Shown here: positions 4,293-6,744 of the stretch, one piece after another | Layout of the letters: the number at the start of each line of letters is the position of its first letter | How positions within the stretch are numbered: the first letter of the stretch is position 1 | NCBI GenBank assembly: GCA_024277475.1 | Contig: JAJRVC010000218.1 | Coordinates: 1 to 6,744, forward strand | Source: Deltaproteobacteria bacterium | GTDB taxonomy: Bacteria; Desulfobacterota; Desulfobacteria; Desulfobacterales; JAFDCJ01 | DNA length: 6,744 bases | Reading direction: 5' to 3' | The notes under the pieces: generated by a model | Told to the model about the DNA's origin: nothing | Databases searched by the model: none | Seen by the model: only the letters and a program-made list of their open reading frames with translations | Program-made: the position numbers and the translations under genes

Positions 4293-6744
4293 ATATCACC
4301 AGGGTTCAATTCTGGTATCGTCTCCTGTTGATGCTGTTGGTGCTGTATCCGGCTGGCACCCCCCAGGCCCACGCGGAAGTTAAACCCCCCAAAAATCCGA
4401 ATTCAGCCAAAGCCTGCGCCTTATGCCATTATCGCTGGATAGATACCTTTTTCATTGAAGGCCGGGGCTCGGATTTTGTAGACTATACCTCTGAAAAAGT
4501 CGTTGCAACTGCGGAAATGTGTTTTTCCTGCCATGACGGCAGTATCGCTGATTCAAGAGCCCGGGCTTACCAGACAAGTCAGCACAAAACCAACATGCCG
4601 CCGCCGGCCGGCATGAAAATACCCGAAATATTTCCCCTGGATGAAAAGGGGAATATGCAATGTGCCACCTGTCACACCGCCCATGGAGTCCCGAGCGGGC
4701 CGGATTCCCGGGATACCATCTTTATGCGAACCTCAAACAGAAATTCCACCATGTGCCGCATGTGCCACGCGGATATGACCGGTGGACTCAAGACCGGCAA
4801 TCACCCGGTCGGCACTTCCAAACTGGAGATTCCCCGCGACCTGATTTCGATCGGTGCATCGACGGGAGACAATAAAAACCAGGTGATCTGTGAAACCTGC
4901 CACACGGCGCACGGTTCACCCTATGAAAGATTTTTAATCAAAAGCGGCCGCGATTCCGGCCTGTGCCTGGCGTGTCACAGCGATAAAGATATTCAAACCT
5001 CTGATGGCCGCAAAAGGCTCGTTCATGCCGTCAATATGGTGCCGCAAAAAGTTAAGATCCCTGAAACTCTTATTAAAAGCGGCGCTCGATTTGGTTTCAA
5101 CGGTGAGATCATCTGCCAGAGTTGCCACAAAGTCCACAACAACAAAATTGAGCAGCAGTTGCTTTTAATCAAAAAGGATAAAAAATCCACTTTGTGTTTG
5201 AACTGTCACGCGGATAAACACTATATCGCCGATACGAAGCACAACCTGTTTATCTCGGCACCTGAAGAAAAGAACCTGGAAGGCAACACCGTGGCCCAGG
5301 CGGGTGTCTGTTCCGCCTGCCATCTGCCGCATAAGCCGGCACGAAAAATTGAGGCGGACACACCACTGGCCGAGGGGCTCTGCCTGAGTTGCCACAGTAA
5401 AGGAAATGCCGCCGAAAAAGCGCCGCTCACGGGCGCCCAGCATCCTTTGAATGTCAATCTTCTCAATCTTACTGGGACGGGGGAAAAAATTCGGCAAAAA
5501 TCAATGCTGCCGCTTTTCAATGATGATGGTTTTCAGGATAAAAATGGGAAACTTACCTGTACGACCTGCCATGACCCCCATCGATGGCGTATGGATTCCA
5601 GTCAGACAGCCACAGGCAAAAATTTGAAAGGAGACCGGAAAACATCGTTTTTAAGAAAGCCGGCGCCTGAGATTTGCCGGGAATGCCACTCGAATAAATT
5701 TTACATCGCAAACTCCAAACATAATCTTGATAAGATGGCTCAAAATGAAAAAAACATCTTAAACCAGACCCCTGCGGAATCAGGTCTATGTGGCAGTTGC
5801 CACCTTGTGCACAACGCACAGGCGGGTTTTCTGTGGGCACGGAAACGAGTGGCGGCGGATAGCGACACGGTTGTCCAGGACCTGTGTACCGACTGTCACA
5901 ATGATCAGGGGATTGCAAAAAAGAAAGTAATCAGATACAATTCTCATCCTGTAAACATCTCACCCTCTGAAAAGGGAGTTATGACATCATTGCCCCTTTT
6001 TACTAAAACCGGCGACATTTCCGGAAACGGCCTGCTTGCCTGCCCAACCTGCCATGATCCGCATCGCTGGGATCCGTTGAAAGCATCGGATGGAAATAGT
6101 TTAAAAATGGAAGGAACCTCTCAAAACAGCTTCTTGAGGCTGGAAAACTCACCAGCCCCCAAGCTCTGTCAAAACTGTCATCCGCACCAAAAGATGATCG
6201 AAAAAACCGACCATGATCTGCGGATAACAGCGCCTTCTTCCAAAAATATAAATGATGAGACTCCGATAGAGTCCGGCACTTGCGGGGTCTGTCATTTCGT
6301 CCATAACAGCCCCAATAAATTGCTGCTCTGGTCACGGGGATTCGGTGCAGGCAACAATATTATGGAAATGATCTGTAATTCCTGCCACTCAAAGGAGGGT
6401 TCGGCAAAAGATAAAATACCGCCGGTCTACTTACACCCCAGGGAAAAACTGGTTCATATTAAAGGGGAAAACAAAATAGACGACCCCAATTATTTTCCCC
6501 TTTTCCACGGTGGATCGGGAAAGCGGATGTCTGTTGGAAATATTTCATGCCCGTCCTGCCACAATGTCCATCAATGGGATCCAAAAATCCCCGCCAAAGG
6601 CTCCGGAGTGAAGGCTGAAGGCAACGCAACCAATAGTTTTCTCAGATCCAGCGCTTCCTTTGCAGTCTGCAAAGAGTGCCATGGTTCAGATGCCCCCTTG
6701 AGGATTAAATATTACCATGATGCCGATAAACGAAAATTCAGGGG
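4289..6744 (+). CDS. Giant exported multiheme c-type cytochrome, partial (paired CXXCH)
   Basis: The frame is open from 4289 to the window end (818 codons, 3' end missing) and encodes an exported multiheme cytochrome c for electron transfer outside the cytoplasm. A signal peptide is visible: Arg11, hydrophobic 12-20, and a likely cleavage after AHA (27-29). Twenty CXXCH haem sites begin at residues 43, 78, 125, 156, 201, 226, 276, 303, 341, 365, 424, 463, 501, 533, 585, 627, 665, 696, 754 and 794. From the third onward, odd-numbered sites read CXXCHxxH (such as CATCHTAH, CTTCHDPH, CGSCHLVH), the signature of paired-CXXCH domains; the extra His may ligate a neighbouring haem. From residue 424 a four-haem module recurs. 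The ATG overlaps the small ORF stop; the signal peptide directly after it supports this start. Regulation is probably through the sigma-54 promoter at 3718. Periplasmic versus outer-surface location cannot be decided without the C terminus. Confidence 0.93.
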   Translation, partial: MNITRVQFWYRLLLMLLVLYPAGTPQAHAEVKPPKNPNSAKACALCHYRWIDTFFIEGRGSDFVDYTSEKVVATAEMCFSCHDGSIADSRARAYQTSQHKTNMPPPAGMKIPEIFPLDEKGNMQCATCHTAHGVPSGPDSRDTIFMRTSNRNSTMCRMCHADMTGGLKTGNHPVGTSKLEIPRDLISIGASTGDNKNQVICETCHTAHGSPYERFLIKSGRDSGLCLACHSDKDIQTSDGRKRLVHAVNMVPQKVKIPETLIKSGARFGFNGEIICQSCHKVHNNKIEQQLLLIKKDKKSTLCLNCHADKHYIADTKHNLFISAPEEKNLEGNTVAQAGVCSACHLPHKPARKIEADTPLAEGLCLSCHSKGNAAEKAPLTGAQHPLNVNLLNLTGTGEKIRQKSMLPLFNDDGFQDKNGKLTCTTCHDPHRWRMDSSQTATGKNLKGDRKTSFLRKPAPEICRECHSNKFYIANSKHNLDKMAQNEKNILNQTPAESGLCGSCHLVHNAQAGFLWARKRVAADSDTVVQDLCTDCHNDQGIAKKKVIRYNSHPVNISPSEKGVMTSLPLFTKTGDISGNGLLACPTCHDPHRWDPLKASDGNSLKMEGTSQNSFLRLENSPAPKLCQNCHPHQKMIEKTDHDLRITAPSSKNINDETPIESGTCGVCHFVHNSPNKLLLWSRGFGAGNNIMEMICNSCHSKEGSAKDKIPPVYLHPREKLVHIKGENKIDDPNYFPLFHGGSGKRMSVGNISCPSCHNVHQWDPKIPAKGSGVKAEGNATNSFLRSSASFAVCKECHGSDAPLRIKYYHDADKRKFR
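5558..6744 (+). repeat. Tandem four-haem protein modules in the cytochrome
   Basis: Protein-level tandem repeats run from 5558 (residue 424), with new units at 6041 (585) and 6548 (754, cut by the window end), giving periods of 161 and 169 residues. Each complete unit follows the same order: CxxCHDPHRW, an SFLR segment, a P-A-P then C-x-[EN]-CH site, ESGxCGxCHxVHN, an LW-x-R segment, a fourth CXXCH, then a histidine-proline and a PLF segment before the next unit. Haem spacings are 39/38/32/52 and then 42/38/31/58 residues. The two units differ throughout at residue level, so the duplication looks old. Confidence 0.75.

Noticed and set aside
4189..4383. Open frame of 64 codons starting at a TTG before the cytochrome
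   Set aside because: It has no ribosome-binding site, runs in a different frame across the small ORF and the cytochrome signal peptide, and its product looks random.
4660..4875. Plus-strand 71-codon frame inside the cytochrome
   Set aside because: It is an out-of-frame shadow of the haem-binding reading frame, which is supported by four CXXCH sites around the same stretch.
5553..5918. 121-codon minus-strand open frame opposite the cytochrome
   Set aside because: It is antisense to clear repeated haem modules in the + frame, and its protein shows no recognisable motif; the same holds for the other minus-strand frames at 1649-1984, 2450-2818, 5165-5520 and 6003-6335.

Overview
The window reads as part of a Gram-negative, anaerobically respiring bacterium, most likely a Desulfobacterota (former deltaproteobacterial) sulfate or metal reducer. 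That placement is an inference. It rests on a very large multiheme c-type cytochrome with paired CXXCH motifs, a sigma-54 activator with a GAF domain, a PhnD-type lipoprotein and a bacterial group II intron end. No rRNA or other taxonomic marker is present. All convincing genes lie on the + strand.

Layout: positions 1-125 are the 3' end of a group II intron (domains V and VI); its body and any reverse transcriptase gene lie upstream of the window. After a short AT-rich leader comes a two-gene unit: a PhnD-family periplasmic binding lipoprotein (247-1218), overlapped by 35 bp by a 744-residue membrane-anchored sigma-54 activator (1184-3418). The activator has two membrane segments flanking an extracytoplasmic domain, then HAMP, GAF, AAA+ and a Fis-type helix-turn-helix. 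A 386-bp intergenic region follows, holding a possible terminator, several inverted repeats and a -24/-12 promoter that fits the sigma-54 consensus exactly (3718-3733).

That promoter points into a second unit: a stand-alone receiver-like protein (3805-4152), a 40-codon small ORF with a strong Shine-Dalgarno (4170-4292), and an exported multiheme cytochrome that overlaps the small ORF through an ATGA junction. The cytochrome runs off the window end with 20 CXXCH haem sites in its first 818 residues. Its later part repeats a four-haem module of about 161-169 residues.

Working model (inference): the lipoprotein captures a ligand outside the cytoplasmic membrane and presents it to the extracytoplasmic domain of the activator. 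The activator, possibly also reading a cytoplasmic signal through its cysteine-rich GAF domain, opens the sigma-54 promoter and switches on the receiver / small protein / giant cytochrome operon. This would be a ligand-gated control circuit for an extracellular or periplasmic electron conduit. No transporter permease or ATPase is present beside the PhnD-like gene, which favours a sensing role over uptake.
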